Assembly (NCBI GenBank): GCA_017255395.1
Contig: JAFKDC010000016.1
Coordinates: 62,001-126,000, forward strand
DNA length: 64,000 nucleotides
DNA from: Enemella evansiae
Lineage (GTDB): Bacteria > Pseudomonadota > Alphaproteobacteria > Rhodobacterales > Rhodobacteraceae
Direction: 5' to 3'
Shown here: in pieces, positions 1-8,440 of the stretch
Numbering within the stretch: position 1 is the first letter of the stretch
How the letters are laid out: every line of letters starts with the position of its first letter
Notes under the pieces: generated by a model
Told to the model about the DNA's origin: nothing
Seen by the model: the letters and a program-made list of their open reading frames with translations, nothing else
Databases searched by the model: none
Made by a program: the position numbers and the translations under genes

Positions 1-2
1 AC

Positions 3-794
3 AGGAACCTCATCCTCAAACACCGGCTGGCGCAGGAGGCCTTCGAGGCCTCGCCCAGCAAGAACGTGACCGTAAAGCCGGGCGGGCGCGGCTTCGACCC
101 CGAGCGGCGGAACCGGAACATCATTTCGTTTTCGCTCTGGGGCGATCGCCCCGAGTATATCACCGGAGCGCTGGTGAACGCGCAGATCGCCCAGCATCTT
201 TACGTCCGCTGGACGCCGCGTTTCTACTGCGACACCTCGGTGCCGCAGGACGCCCGGGACGCCCTGAAGGCCTATGGCGCGCAGGTCGTCCTGATGACCG
301 GCAAAGACGATGCCGCGATCCGCCCGATGTGGCGGTTCCTGGCCTCGGACGACCCCGATATCAACGTCTTCGTCTGCCGCGACGCCGATTCGCGCGTGAA
401 TGCAAAAGAACTGCTGGCGGTCACGGACTGGCTGAACTCCGGCTGTCGCTTCCACATCATGCGCGACCACATTTACCACCACGAGCTGATCCTTGCCGGG
501 ATGTGGGGCGGCATGGCCGGTATCCTGCCCAATATGCGGGACTGGCTGCGGTCTTCGCCGAAGTACTTCGACAACAAGTTCGGCGATCAGGCGTTCCTTG
601 CGGATATGCTTTGGCCGCTGATTCATCGGGACGCCAGGATTCACGACACCTACTACCGCTTCCCGAAGGCCGGCCCCTTCCCGGACGGATACGATCTGCC
701 GGGGCTGATCCATGTGGGGGGCGGCACGAAAAACATGCCCCACTGGTCCAACTACGTGCACCTGCCCCGCGGGACAGGGCACGGTGACGGGTGA
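3..794 (+). CDS. Glycosyltransferase-like protein, 5' end outside window
   Basis: The frame is open from the first bases of the window, so the gene begins upstream; the GTG at 66 is probably internal. The visible part (about 263 residues) has a block NIISFSLWGDRPEY, a DxD-like motif in VFVCRDADSRVN and the motif FHIMRDHIYHH. These resemble a GT-A-fold family seen in surface-polysaccharide loci and in phages, where Asp residues of the DxD-like motif bind a metal and a nucleotide sugar. I see no signal peptide or membrane segment. A surface sugar transfer role is an inference from motifs and from RTX genes next door. The C-terminus (GTGHGDG) runs into an RTX remnant in another frame, so the last residues may come from a rearrangement and not be native. 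Confidence 0.5.
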   Translation, partial: RNLILKHRLAQEAFEASPSKNVTVKPGGRGFDPERRNRNIISFSLWGDRPEYITGALVNAQIAQHLYVRWTPRFYCDTSVPQDARDALKAYGAQVVLMTGKDDAAIRPMWRFLASDDPDINVFVCRDADSRVNAKELLAVTDWLNSGCRFHIMRDHIYHHELILAGMWGGMAGILPNMRDWLRSSPKYFDNKFGDQAFLADMLWPLIHRDARIHDTYYRFPKAGPFPDGYDLPGLIHVGGGTKNMPHWSNYVHLPRGTGHGDG

Positions 795-1217
795 AAACGA
801 CTACACGACTGCGGACAGGGTTTCCCTTTTCGGTCAGGACGGCAATGACAGGATCGAATCCGGGCAGGGCGCTGTGAGCAGCGCGTATCAGGCCAACGGG
901 GACTATCCGGGCGGCGGCGCTGCAACGACACGCTGATCGGTGGACAGGCGAACGATACACTTTATGGTGGTGCCGGGAGCGACCGCTTCGAGTTTCAGAC
1001 CTCGATGGGGGATGATACCATCGGAGACTTCGATGAACTCAATAACGAGGTCAGACTGGACGGGTTCACCGGAATTGGCAACGACGCGCAGGCGTTGGCA
1101 ACGGCCTCGGGCGGCGGAACTGTCCCGATTACATTGGATTTCGGTGCGCAGGGGACTCTGACCTTCAACACCGTCTTCGACGCGGACGATTTATACGGCG
1201 TATTCGACTGGAGCTGA
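775..1217 (+). pseudogene. RTX calcium-binding protein remnant (frameshifted)
   Basis: The remnant lies in two frames. Frame 1 encodes a run ending SLFGQDGNDRIESGQG. After a break near 900-920 another frame reads CNDTLIGGQANDTLYGGAG, followed by GDDTIGDF and a hydrophobic tail that stops at 1217. The GGxGxDxxx nonapeptides and the terminal DDTIxDF...LDFG...DADDLYGV pattern are typical of the C-terminal, type I secreted end of serralysin-like RTX proteins. No start codon with a ribosome binding site fits, and the left end overlaps the preceding gene. This is the tail of a former RTX gene, related in type to but not a copy of the two intact RTX genes downstream. Confidence 0.7.
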
Positions 1218-1279
1218 CTGGCGGACCGCGCGCTATGGCCGATGCAGGGGCGGCGGTAATATTCCGATAGGAGAAGACC

Positions 1280-2752
1280 ATGGACGACTTTACCGACGAT
1301 ACCACCACCACTGGCCGTTTGAGCGTCGGGCAGCCTGCCCGGGGTGTCATCGAGGAGATTGGCGACGTAGACTGGTTCGCGGTCGATCTGGTGGCGGGGG
1401 AGACCTACCATTTCATGTTTCTGGGATACGGCTGGTACGGGGGGACAATTTACCGGGCCCGTCCCAGTCTTTTCGATGAAAATGGTCAGTTGCTGGAAAG
1501 CACATTTGTCACTCGCGGAAACGATAACATTGTAGAGGGCGGGTTCGGCTATACCCCTGAACAATCCGGCACCTTCTTTTTCGAAGTTGAGGGAAATACG
1601 CGGCCCTTTCCGGGCCTGACCGGCAGCTACACCTTGGAGCTGTCGCAGATGGTGCCCGAGACCGGAGACACGCGCGACGGCGCGATCCCGTTGCAGCTTG
1701 GTCAACCGGTTGGCGCGGATGACCGCGCGGATTTCAGCACGGTCGACCCGGATATCGACTGGTTCTCGATGACGCTCGACGCCGGGCAATCCTATGTCAT
1801 CGAGATCGATGGTGACCGGTATCGCTACGACGGAACATTCGATACCGCCGGGCAGATATTCGACCCCGCGGGCAATCCTGTCGGGTTCGGGGCATCCGCC
1901 GATCAGGGTTTCGGCGTCAGCACCTTGTTTCGCGTCGATGCTGCAGTCAGCGGCGTCTATACGTTCGAGGCAATCAACGACGACGAGGATCAAGGCCTCT
2001 ACGGCATCGCCCTAAAGACCGTCGGCGACGTCACCGGCACGGACGGCAACGACTGGCTCACCGTCCCCGACAACAATGCCTTCGTGCCCGAGGCGATTTC
2101 GGGCGGGGCGGGCGAGGACATGATCTCTTTCGCCACCCGCGACCGCGAGGGCGTTCTCGTGAACCTCGACAACGGCCTCGTGCGCGCCCAGATGCCCGGC
2201 TACATCTCGCTGGTCATGGAGGGGATCGAGCACGCCACCGGGTCGAGCTTCAACGACACGCTCTACGGCGCCGACGGGGGCGAGCGCCTCCGCGCCTTGG
2301 GCGGCAATGACACGGTTTTCGGCTCCGAGGGCGCGGACCGGCTGGACGGTGGCGGCGGGCGCGACGAGGTGAATTACCTGTTTTCGGACAGCGGCGTTTC
2401 CGCGTCCCTGCTGCGCGGCAAGGGTTGGTCAGGCGACGCGGCGGGCGACCGCCTGTCGGGGTTCGAGACGCTGGTGGGCAGCTACCACGACGATTTCCTC
2501 TGGGGCGATCACCGCGACAACCGGCTGGAGGGCTCGACCGGCGACGACACAATCGTCGGCAACGGCGGGGACGACTACATCCTCGCGGGACTGGGAACAG
2601 ACGTGATCGTCTATTCCGGCAACCGAGCCGATTACACGATCACGCAGGACGGCATCCGCACGGATGTGATCGACAACGTCGGCGGAGACGGGCACGACAT
2701 CATCGGCCACGCCGAGGTGCTGCGGTTCGCCGATGGGGATTTCATCCTCTGA
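1280..2752 (+). CDS. RTX protein with two PPC-like domains (490 aa)
   Basis: Start ATG 1280 has AGGAG about 8 bases upstream. Residues about 10-120 and 125-245 look like two beta-sandwich PPC (bacterial pre-peptidase C-terminal) domains; both carry the D-x-D-W-F motif (GDVDWFAVDL and DIDWFSMTLDAGQSY). From about residue 250 there are RTX nonapeptides such as GGAGEDMIS and LGGNDTVFG, which bind calcium as a parallel beta-roll. The last 115 residues form a module ending EVLRFADGDFIL that recurs twice in the 718-aa RTX gene downstream. There is no Sec signal peptide, as expected for type I secretion through a C-terminal signal. No protease or other catalytic domain is visible. Its 3' end overlaps the stop of the convergent recombinase gene. 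Extracellular calcium-binding role likely; exact function unknown. Confidence 0.8.
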   Translation: MDDFTDDTTTTGRLSVGQPARGVIEEIGDVDWFAVDLVAGETYHFMFLGYGWYGGTIYRARPSLFDENGQLLESTFVTRGNDNIVEGGFGYTPEQSGTFFFEVEGNTRPFPGLTGSYTLELSQMVPETGDTRDGAIPLQLGQPVGADDRADFSTVDPDIDWFSMTLDAGQSYVIEIDGDRYRYDGTFDTAGQIFDPAGNPVGFGASADQGFGVSTLFRVDAAVSGVYTFEAINDDEDQGLYGIALKTVGDVTGTDGNDWLTVPDNNAFVPEAISGGAGEDMISFATRDREGVLVNLDNGLVRAQMPGYISLVMEGIEHATGSSFNDTLYGADGGERLRALGGNDTVFGSEGADRLDGGGGRDEVNYLFSDSGVSASLLRGKGWSGDAAGDRLSGFETLVGSYHDDFLWGDHRDNRLEGSTGDDTIVGNGGDDYILAGLGTDVIVYSGNRADYTITQDGIRTDVIDNVGGDGHDIIGHAEVLRFADGDFIL

Positions 2753-3218
2753 CGTCACCATGCGGGACACGGCCCAATGTCAGCATATTGGATACGGTCG
2801 CCGCATGCCACGTGCCGCCCCGTGCCGTCTTGATGCCGCGCGCGTTCAGCTCTGCCGCGATCTGGCGAAGAGACGCGCCCCCTGCCCTGATCTGCTCGGC
2901 CATCGGCAACACCTTCTCAGCATGGGCCAGCGCCCGTGCCTTGTTCACTGCCGCGCCCTTGCGTACCGCCTGACGCTGCTCAGAAGCCCGCTCAGGGATA
3001 GACCAGCCCAGTTTGCCCCCGCGCGCCTTCGCCGCTGCCAGTGCCCACGCCAGCTCCGGGCGATCTGACTGGTTGCCGCTTTCGACCTCGACAAACTCTG
3101 CCACAACCCCGCCCCGGCCCGGGAGGCGCGCTGCCACCGCCGCGCGCTGTGCTTCCAGCCCCAAGCCGCTCTGGCCCTGACGTTCGGTGGATATGCGAAG
3201 GTAGGTGACAAATTTCAT
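2742..3218 (-). CDS. Serine recombinase, internally deleted (158 aa)
   Basis: The N-terminus (FVTYLRISTERQGQSGLGLE) is the start of a resolvase/invertase domain with catalytic Ser10 in LRIST. Around residue 60 the text jumps from DRPELAWALA straight to AAKARGGKLGW, which in intact relatives follows the whole second half of the catalytic domain. About 70 residues, including the block with the conserved active-site arginines and the dimer helix, are missing without loss of frame. The C-terminal helix-turn-helix (SLRQIAAELNARGIKTARGG, then TVSNML) is kept. The product should therefore not recombine DNA, though it may still bind it. I treat it as a decayed mobile-element gene. A 283-base AT-richer gap (3219-3501) separates it from the divergent RTX gene. 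Confidence 0.75.
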   Translation of the reverse strand: MKFVTYLRISTERQGQSGLGLEAQRAAVAARLPGRGGVVAEFVEVESGNQSDRPELAWALAAAKARGGKLGWSIPERASEQRQAVRKGAAVNKARALAHAEKVLPMAEQIRAGGASLRQIAAELNARGIKTARGGTWHAATVSNMLTLGRVPHGDVRG

Positions 3219-3501
3219 AGCGCGGGCCTTTCGATCCTAGAACGCCGCGGCTACGCGGGCCAATTCACCCAGTTCCAGCCGCTGGCGCAACCGAAGACGC
3301 CCCCCTGGTCAGAAAATGCTTGTTCAGCAAGCAGGGTCAGGCGATCATCACGTCCAAACGGCAGGCCCTTGGGGAATGTCGGGCAAAGACTCGCTACACA
3401 TGAAACATCAACTTTACTGTTATTCACTTGGAAAAACCCCCTAAATAACAAGAAACTTGGCTGACTAACATTAAGTCAATGGCGCATTTTGAAGGTACCA
3501 A

Positions 3502-5658
3502 ATGACCAATCCCAACAACCTGGTTTCCATAAAACTTGCGAGCGCTCGTGTCGCCGTCTTCGACAATGCGGCATTTGTCGATACACGCAACGCCACGACC
3601 AGTGAATCGGACAATGTGCAGGCCTCTCTGACGTCGCTCGGCCATGTCGTCACAGCCTTCACCGGGACGCAGGCTGCGGATTTCACTGCTGCGCTTGCAG
3701 ATGCAGACGTGCTGCTTTTCCCTGAATTCGAGCTTGGCGACTTTTTGCCCGATACAGCAACGCAGGATGTCATAAGGGGGTTTGTGGGCGCCGGTGGCAC
3801 GCTCGTAATGAACGGTGATGCAGGCGCAGGCGACGAAGCCTTTCTGAATGCCGTCTTCGGCTTTTCGCTTGTGCAAGGCACCAACAGTACATTCGGGGAG
3901 TCGGCCGCCCAACCCGATCGTGCCGCCACCACCTTTGCCGATGATCCGCCAACCTTAAGGAATGGGAACGGGACCTATGCTGTGCAGACGGCCTCACTGC
4001 CCACCGGTTCTCTGAACCTCTACGAATCCTCAGGCAATACGACCGTGGCCGCCATGCCCTTCGGTGCTGGACAGATTGTCTTTCTGGCCTTCGATTGGTA
4101 CAATGCCGCGCCACGGGGCAGTCAGAACGGCGGCTGGCTGGAGGCACTGGACAGCGCGATCAGCCGCGCGGGTGAACTATTGGCTGTTACCGGCACCGAG
4201 GACGGCGATGTACTGACTGGCACGACAGAATCTGAAAACTTCGAGGCTCTGGGCGGTAACGATTGGCTTCTGACGGTCGGCGGGTCGAACCGGGTCGACG
4301 GTGGCGCGGGCCGGGACACGGCAAGCTACGCAGATCGCACGGGTCCCATTGTCTTCGATCAGGCGTCAGGTGTCGTTAGGGTCGAGGTCCACGCGGATAT
4401 CCTGAGCGACGTGGAAGGCGTCACCGGCACGGGCGCGGGGGATATTTTTCGCGTCACCGACGGCACGATGCGCGGTCTGGGCGGCGAGGACACCTTCTTT
4501 TTCCGGCCCTCGGGCGGCGAGAGCGATTTTGACGGCGGCGCAGGCTGGGACAAGCTGAGCTTCAGCAGCACGGCCGCTGACACGGCGCTTTCGCTGCTGG
4601 CGGGCCGCGGCTTTTCGGGTGCGGCGCTGGGGCTTGAGGTCACCGGGATCGAGGAGGTGCGCGCAGGCGCGGGTGACGATGCCCTGACGGGTGATCATGG
4701 CGCCAATGTCCTGCTCGGGCTGGCAGGTGATGATACGCTGATGGGCAACGGCGGCAACGATACCTTGCATGGTGGCGCGGGCGTTGACGTGGCGGTCTTT
4801 AGCTATGCCCGCGACCAGTACAATGTGACGACCACGGGCTTTCGCACGGTGGTTGAATACACTGGTGCGGGACCCGGCGATGGGATCGACGTGGCCGATT
4901 TCGTCGAGGTGCTGCGCTTTGCCGATGGGGATGTGCTGACAGATACGCTGCTGGGAACCACCGGGGCCGACAATCTGGTTTGGCTTGCGGGCATCACCAT
5001 GGTCGACGGTTTGGCAGGCGCGGACCGGCTTGATTTCCGCGAGGCATCGCTTGGCTTGCGCATCGACGGCGCGGCGGGCACCGCGACGCAGGAGGGCGGC
5101 CACCCCGTTATCCATTTCACCAATGTCGAGGTTGTCCAGGGCTCCGCTCAGGCGGATATCTTTGTCACGGGAGCGGGTACGGACCGGTTCGACGGGGCGG
5201 CGGGCCAGGATCTCTTCATAGGCGGCGGGGCGGGCGACGTGCTGATGGGCGGTGCGAGCGTGGACACGCTGGCTTATGACAACTCTACCAGCGATCTGGA
5301 GGTTTCGCTTCTGCGCGGCCGGGGAGGGGCTGGTGACGCGGAGGGCCTGCGCCTGTCGGAGATCGAGAACCTCCGCGGCGGGGCGGGCAACGACAGGCTA
5401 ACGGGTGATCACGGCGACAACTTCCTTGAGGGGTCTCTTGGGGACGATACGATCGCGGGGAATGCGGGCGACGACCTCATCTATGCCGGCTTTGGCACGG
5501 ATGTGATCCTCTTTAGCTACGATCATTCGGACTATACAGTTACCCGAGACGGTGCCCGAACCACTGTAGATTACACTGGGATCGGGGAAGGCGACGGCAC
5601 CGATGTAATCCTGAACGCTGAAATTCTGCGCTTTGCCGATGGCGACATGATCCTTTAG
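3502..5658 (+). CDS. RTX protein with GATase-like N-terminal domain (718 aa)
   Basis: ATG 3502 follows a GAAGG ribosome site. Residues about 15-225 resemble a class I glutamine-amidotransferase-like (ThuA/DUF4350-type) alpha/beta fold: RVAVFDNAAFVDT, then ADVLLFPEFE, GGTLVMNGDAG and GQIVFLAFDWYN. No nucleophile cysteine is visible, so this is a binding fold or a hydrolase of unknown chemistry. From about residue 232 there are RTX repeats (GTEDGDVLTGT, GGNDTLHGGAG and more). Two copies of a module of about 115 residues (363-476 and 602-718) end in LRFADGDVL and LRFADGDMIL. The same module closes the 490-aa RTX gene upstream. No signal peptide; type I secretion is expected, but no transporter genes lie in the window. 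The 5' region is AT-rich and probably carries the promoter. Confidence 0.8.
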   Translation: MTNPNNLVSIKLASARVAVFDNAAFVDTRNATTSESDNVQASLTSLGHVVTAFTGTQAADFTAALADADVLLFPEFELGDFLPDTATQDVIRGFVGAGGTLVMNGDAGAGDEAFLNAVFGFSLVQGTNSTFGESAAQPDRAATTFADDPPTLRNGNGTYAVQTASLPTGSLNLYESSGNTTVAAMPFGAGQIVFLAFDWYNAAPRGSQNGGWLEALDSAISRAGELLAVTGTEDGDVLTGTTESENFEALGGNDWLLTVGGSNRVDGGAGRDTASYADRTGPIVFDQASGVVRVEVHADILSDVEGVTGTGAGDIFRVTDGTMRGLGGEDTFFFRPSGGESDFDGGAGWDKLSFSSTAADTALSLLAGRGFSGAALGLEVTGIEEVRAGAGDDALTGDHGANVLLGLAGDDTLMGNGGNDTLHGGAGVDVAVFSYARDQYNVTTTGFRTVVEYTGAGPGDGIDVADFVEVLRFADGDVLTDTLLGTTGADNLVWLAGITMVDGLAGADRLDFREASLGLRIDGAAGTATQEGGHPVIHFTNVEVVQGSAQADIFVTGAGTDRFDGAAGQDLFIGGGAGDVLMGGASVDTLAYDNSTSDLEVSLLRGRGGAGDAEGLRLSEIENLRGGAGNDRLTGDHGDNFLEGSLGDDTIAGNAGDDLIYAGFGTDVILFSYDHSDYTVTRDGARTTVDYTGIGEGDGTDVILNAEILRFADGDMIL

Positions 5659-5814
5659 CGCCCCTAGGAGGTGCAAATCCCTTAAAGCACTCTTTGCTGA
5701 CCACTATGCACGGAAGGAAGCCGAAGACTTTGCTGATCGGGTGCTACCTTTGATCCCGCATTATTCACCGGGGCGATCAGTGCTGGTATATTCAAGCTTA
5801 AGTGTAGTCCCCGC

Positions 5815-6100
5815 CGGGTTCATGGGCTTCACGCCAGTTTCGCCCGTCACCTCCCCCTCCCCCCACGACCCCTCCGACGATTGCCTGCCCGCCTTGGTTC
5901 ACCGTGACGCGCTCTGCACGGACCTCCTGCGCCTTGGCACGGTATCTCCTGAGGCATCCATCTGTGCCAGGTCTGCCCGACCCAAGCGCGCCATCACGCG
6001 CGAATGGCTCGCCCGAACTGTGTACGTGACACCACCGGCCATCTTGCTCGCGGCGACCGTCATAGCGACATGGGTGGCGGTCATCTGCCCGGAAAGCATG
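5815..6100 (-). pseudogene. Remnant of a conserved small protein gene (broken)
   Basis: On the minus strand one frame reads MLSGQMTATHVAMTVAASK and continues to ADLAQMDASGDTV. It then shifts frame to KAQEVRAERVTVNQGGQAIVGGVV. The pattern AxQMxAxHVxAM...QMxxL...QxVTVxHVxVxxGGQAIVG belongs to a common uncharacterised alphaproteobacterial family, often found on plasmids and islands. The frameshift is near 5925. Only the C-terminal half of the usual protein is present, so this is debris. Boundaries are approximate. Confidence 0.5.
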
Positions 6101-6153
6101 TGAACCGCGCCGGGCTTTCCGGAGGCTCCAACTCTTGAGTAGGATGGAGCATA

Positions 6154-6290
6154 ATGCGCAATACGACGAACAAATATTCCCCGGAGGTGCGCGATCGTGC
6201 TGTTCGCAAGGTCAGGCGCCAGATGCGCCGGGAAGGTTTCGACACTGCCCGATGAACGGTGGCACGGCTGTCCAAGAAGTCTCCCGGCGC
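6154..6290 (+). pseudogene. IS3-family transposase scar (orfA start fused to orfB fragment)
   Basis: ATG 6154 opens MRNTTNKYSPEVRDRAVR, the usual start of an IS3-family OrfA (helix-turn-helix subunit). Directly after, the text becomes VRRQMRREGFDTAR, then a TGA, then TVARL in the same frame. In intact elements that stretch is the OrfB block V-R-x-x-M-R-R-E-G-F-x-x-A-R-C-T-V-A-R-L-M. So most of OrfA and the front of OrfB are deleted, and a Cys codon has become TGA. Non-functional. Confidence 0.7.
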
Positions 6291-6896
6291 CGGTGTCATG
6301 CTGTTCTTCATGGGGCATAGCCTGATGGAGAATCGCTCCGGCCTGATCGTGCCAGCCGACCAGACACGGGTGGACGGCCACGCCGAGCGGCGTGCTGCCA
6401 TCGACATGCTTCACAGCCACGCGCCGGTTCGACCCGGCGCCTGACCCTGGCCGCAGACCGCGATTACGACAGCGTAGACTTCGTCGCCAAGCTGCGCCAG
6501 ATGGTGGTCACGCCGCATGTCGCCCAGAAGTCCCGACACTCCGCCATCCCCTCTTGTGACATTGCCGCGCCATGCACTGCCGGGCAGTGGACGGCAGACC
6601 CACCCGGCACCCCGGCTACGCCAAGTCACAGCGGCGCCGGAAGAAGATCAAGGAACCTTTCGGCTGGGCAAAACCCTCGGCGACATCGCGCAGACCCTGT
6701 ACCGCGGCATCGAGCGCATGCGGGCCCGCTTCACCTTGGCGATGGCGGACTGTAACTTGGCGAGGCTTCCGAAACTGCTCGCCACCTGAGCCGGAAAGTG
6801 GCTACTTGGACTGCCTCCTCGCACACCAGCCTGCTTCGAGGTCCTGCTCAAGGGAAATCGTCCCTCACAGAAGGCTATTTCAGCGGCCTGTTAGGT
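6283..6896 (+). pseudogene. IS5-family transposase remnant with right end
   Basis: The transposase C-terminal half is spread over three frames: PGAGVMLFFMGHSLMENRSG, then RRLTLAADRDYDSVDFVAKL, then DGRPTRHPGYAKSQRRRKK with EPFGWAK, then TLYRGIERMRARFTL ending at the stop at 6789. The DGHAERRA and GYAKSQRRRKKI blocks are typical of DDE transposases of the IS5 family. At least three frameshifts and a short insertion near 6560-6590 separate the pieces. The stretch to about 6896 (ending TTTCAGCGGCCTGTTAG) looks like the right end of such an element. The left part is missing, joined to the IS3 scar. Inactive. Confidence 0.7.
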
Positions 6897-6947
6897 TCAA
6901 AGAACCAGGGAACACTTCGCAGGATTCCCGTAAGGCACTGAAGATAT

Positions 6948-7023
<76 letters not shown>

Positions 7024-7314
7024 GGTCCGACGGCATTTAGCCAAACTGCTCCGGCAGCGCAAGAGGCCCGGGCCACAGCCGTCCGTAGTTGCCCTGCCCG
7101 CGCCATAGGCGCAGCCACGCAGCCGGTCCCGTTTTCCCTTGAGCAAGCGCCAGTACGCGGGTCAGGCCGGACTGCGGCATGCCCGCGCCGGGACCCGCGT
7201 GCGGCCTGTGTGCGGCCTGTGCGTGGACCTTCGCGAAGGCTTCGGCCCCGCCCCTGCAAGACGCCCGCCCCTCTGGACCGGGGACCGAGCCTGCTACGGT
7301 CGAGCGCCGGACAT
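7024..7314. other. Spacer between the two tRNA-Val genes
   Basis: I see no gene with a ribosome binding site or recognisable product here. The stretch is GC-rich and contains a short direct repeat of GTGCGGCCTGT at about 7200-7222. It is crossed by long open frames that look like GC-driven shadows. Confidence 0.5.
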
Positions 7315-7345
7315 GAAAAAAGGGCCTCGCAGCGATGCGAGGCCC
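7315..7345 (-). terminator. Rho-independent terminator of tRNA-Val (CAC)
   Basis: A perfect 10-bp stem (GGGCCTCGCA/TGCGAGGCCC, loop of four bases) at 7322-7345 is followed, on the minus strand, by seven T residues (7321-7315). It sits 9 bases downstream of the tRNA-Val (CAC) gene. Confidence 0.85.
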
Positions 7346-7353
7346 CTGAATTC

Positions 7354-7428
7354 TGGTGGGTGATAAGAGATTTGAACTCCTGACATCTTCGATGTGAACG
7401 AAGCGCTCTACCACTGAGCTAATCACCC
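7354..7428 (-). tRNA. tRNA-Val (anticodon CAC)
   Basis: Minus-strand cloverleaf: acceptor GGGTGAT/ATCACCC, D arm GCTC-AGTGGTA-GAGC, anticodon stem CTTCG/CGAAG with loop TTCACAT, T loop with TTCAAAT, CCA encoded. Positions 34-36 are CAC, which reads GTG. It is nearly identical in sequence to the tRNA-Val (TAC) gene 330 bases downstream, which suggests an old duplication with anticodon change. Confidence 0.93.
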
Positions 7429-7447
7429 GGTGCCGGGCGTATTAGCC

Positions 7448-8035
7448 TCACTCCGCCGCCTGTGCAAGGGGGTTTGTCCGGGAATCTTGCGGATCGTCCG
7501 GTTGGCGCACACGGGTGTGCACGACCAGCCCGCGACCGCCCTTCTTCAGCCGTGTGACCTTGACCTTGCCCAGCGGCACGAGGTTCAGTTCGCGGCCCGA
7601 GGCCAGCGCCTCGCCCATCACCGCAAGCGCCGCCTCGATGGCAGGCTTCACGTCGCGCTTGCGCATACCGCTGCGCTGCACGGCCAGCGCGATCAGCTCG
7701 CGTTTGCGCAGCTCGGGTGGCGCCACGAAACTGACGTCGCGCACATCGTCGGGCCCGGTCTCGGCGGCCTCGTCCGAAGGCATCTCAGCGGCCCGCTGCG
7801 GCTGTTCCGGCAGGGGCTGATCCTCGGCCTGTGCCTGATTGGGCAGATCGGTAATCCCGGCCTCCAGATCGGCCTGTGCCTCTGCCTGAAGCCAGGCCTG
7901 ATCGGCAGCCAGCGCGGCGGCGATGGCCGCCTCTTCCGCCTCGGATGCCGCCTGAGCGCGTCGTCTGGCCCGCAGACTCGCCTTGTTTGCACCCGCCGTC
8001 CGTCGACGGGGCGTCGTCTCTGTCTTGCTTGTCAT
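7448..8035 (-). CDS. HU-family DNA-binding protein with N-terminal extension
   Basis: The C-terminal part (about residues 100-190) follows the HU/IHF pattern: two helices (RKRELIALAVQRSGMRKRDV, then AIEAALAVMGEALASG) and the arm entry RELNLVPLGKVKVTRLKKG. The protein is 195 residues, about twice the usual 90. The extra N-terminus starts basic (PRRRTAGANKASLRARRRAQ) and continues as an Ala/Glu/Gln-rich, acidic, probably disordered or coiled segment. The body ends with the strand RGLVVHTRVRQ, which lacks the classic RNPQTG arm tip. Extended HU proteins of this kind are common in Rhodobacterales. Nucleoid-binding role expected; specific function unknown. Transcribed toward the tRNA-Val gene. Confidence 0.75.
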   Translation of the reverse strand: MTSKTETTPRRRTAGANKASLRARRRAQAASEAEEAAIAAALAADQAWLQAEAQADLEAGITDLPNQAQAEDQPLPEQPQRAAEMPSDEAAETGPDDVRDVSFVAPPELRKRELIALAVQRSGMRKRDVKPAIEAALAVMGEALASGRELNLVPLGKVKVTRLKKGGRGLVVHTRVRQPDDPQDSRTNPLAQAAE

Positions 8036-8208
8036 GTGCCTGTCTCTGCTCTTTTTCTGCCCGGAGGCGGCCCGTCTTCCGCGGGTCCGCTCGTTTTATT
8101 GCCGCATCAGTGTATCAGAAAAACCGAATCGATCAAAGCACCAGGTTGACTCGGAAAGGACCTGTGCCGCAGGATTCAGGTTCACCTCTCCGGGCTGGAG
8201 CATAAAGC

Positions 8209-8397
8209 ATGAAATCCATCGTACTGGGCACAAGTCTTTTTTTCGCAGCGTCGACCGCCTTCGCCGGCAACTACGATCCCCCCTATATCGATCCGCCGGT
8301 GATCATCGAGGACGCCGCCAATTCCAGCACCGATTCCGCGGGCATCGTTCTGGGCATCATGACCCTGCTTCTGTTCGGCGCCGCCGCAGCCAACTAA
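8209..8397 (+). CDS. Small secreted/membrane protein, 62 aa
   Basis: ATG 8209 follows a GGAG site. Residues 1-19 are a clear Sec signal (MKSIVLGTSLFFAASTAFAG, cleavage after AFA). A short Pro/Asp/Ile-rich middle (PPYIDPPVIIED) and a hydrophobic C-terminal helix (AGIVLGIMTLLLFGAAAAN) follow. Similar 60-residue proteins are widespread in Rhodobacterales, without known function. It is a single gene, divergent from the HU-like gene and ended by a bidirectional terminator shared with lon. Confidence 0.7.
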   Translation: MKSIVLGTSLFFAASTAFAGNYDPPYIDPPVIIEDAANSSTDSAGIVLGIMTLLLFGAAAAN

Positions 8398-8440
8398 GCG
8401 CTCGAAAGGCTTGGGGCAGCCCCTTACGCACCACATGAAA

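Noticed and set aside
5741-6103. Plus-strand frame of 120 codons in the island
   Set aside because: It overlaps the minus-strand remnant with GGQAIVG and has no recognisable product. The minus-strand frames match a known family better.
6154-6896. An intact insertion sequence
   Set aside because: Frames are broken at several places, an internal TGA is present and the left part of the IS5 element is missing.
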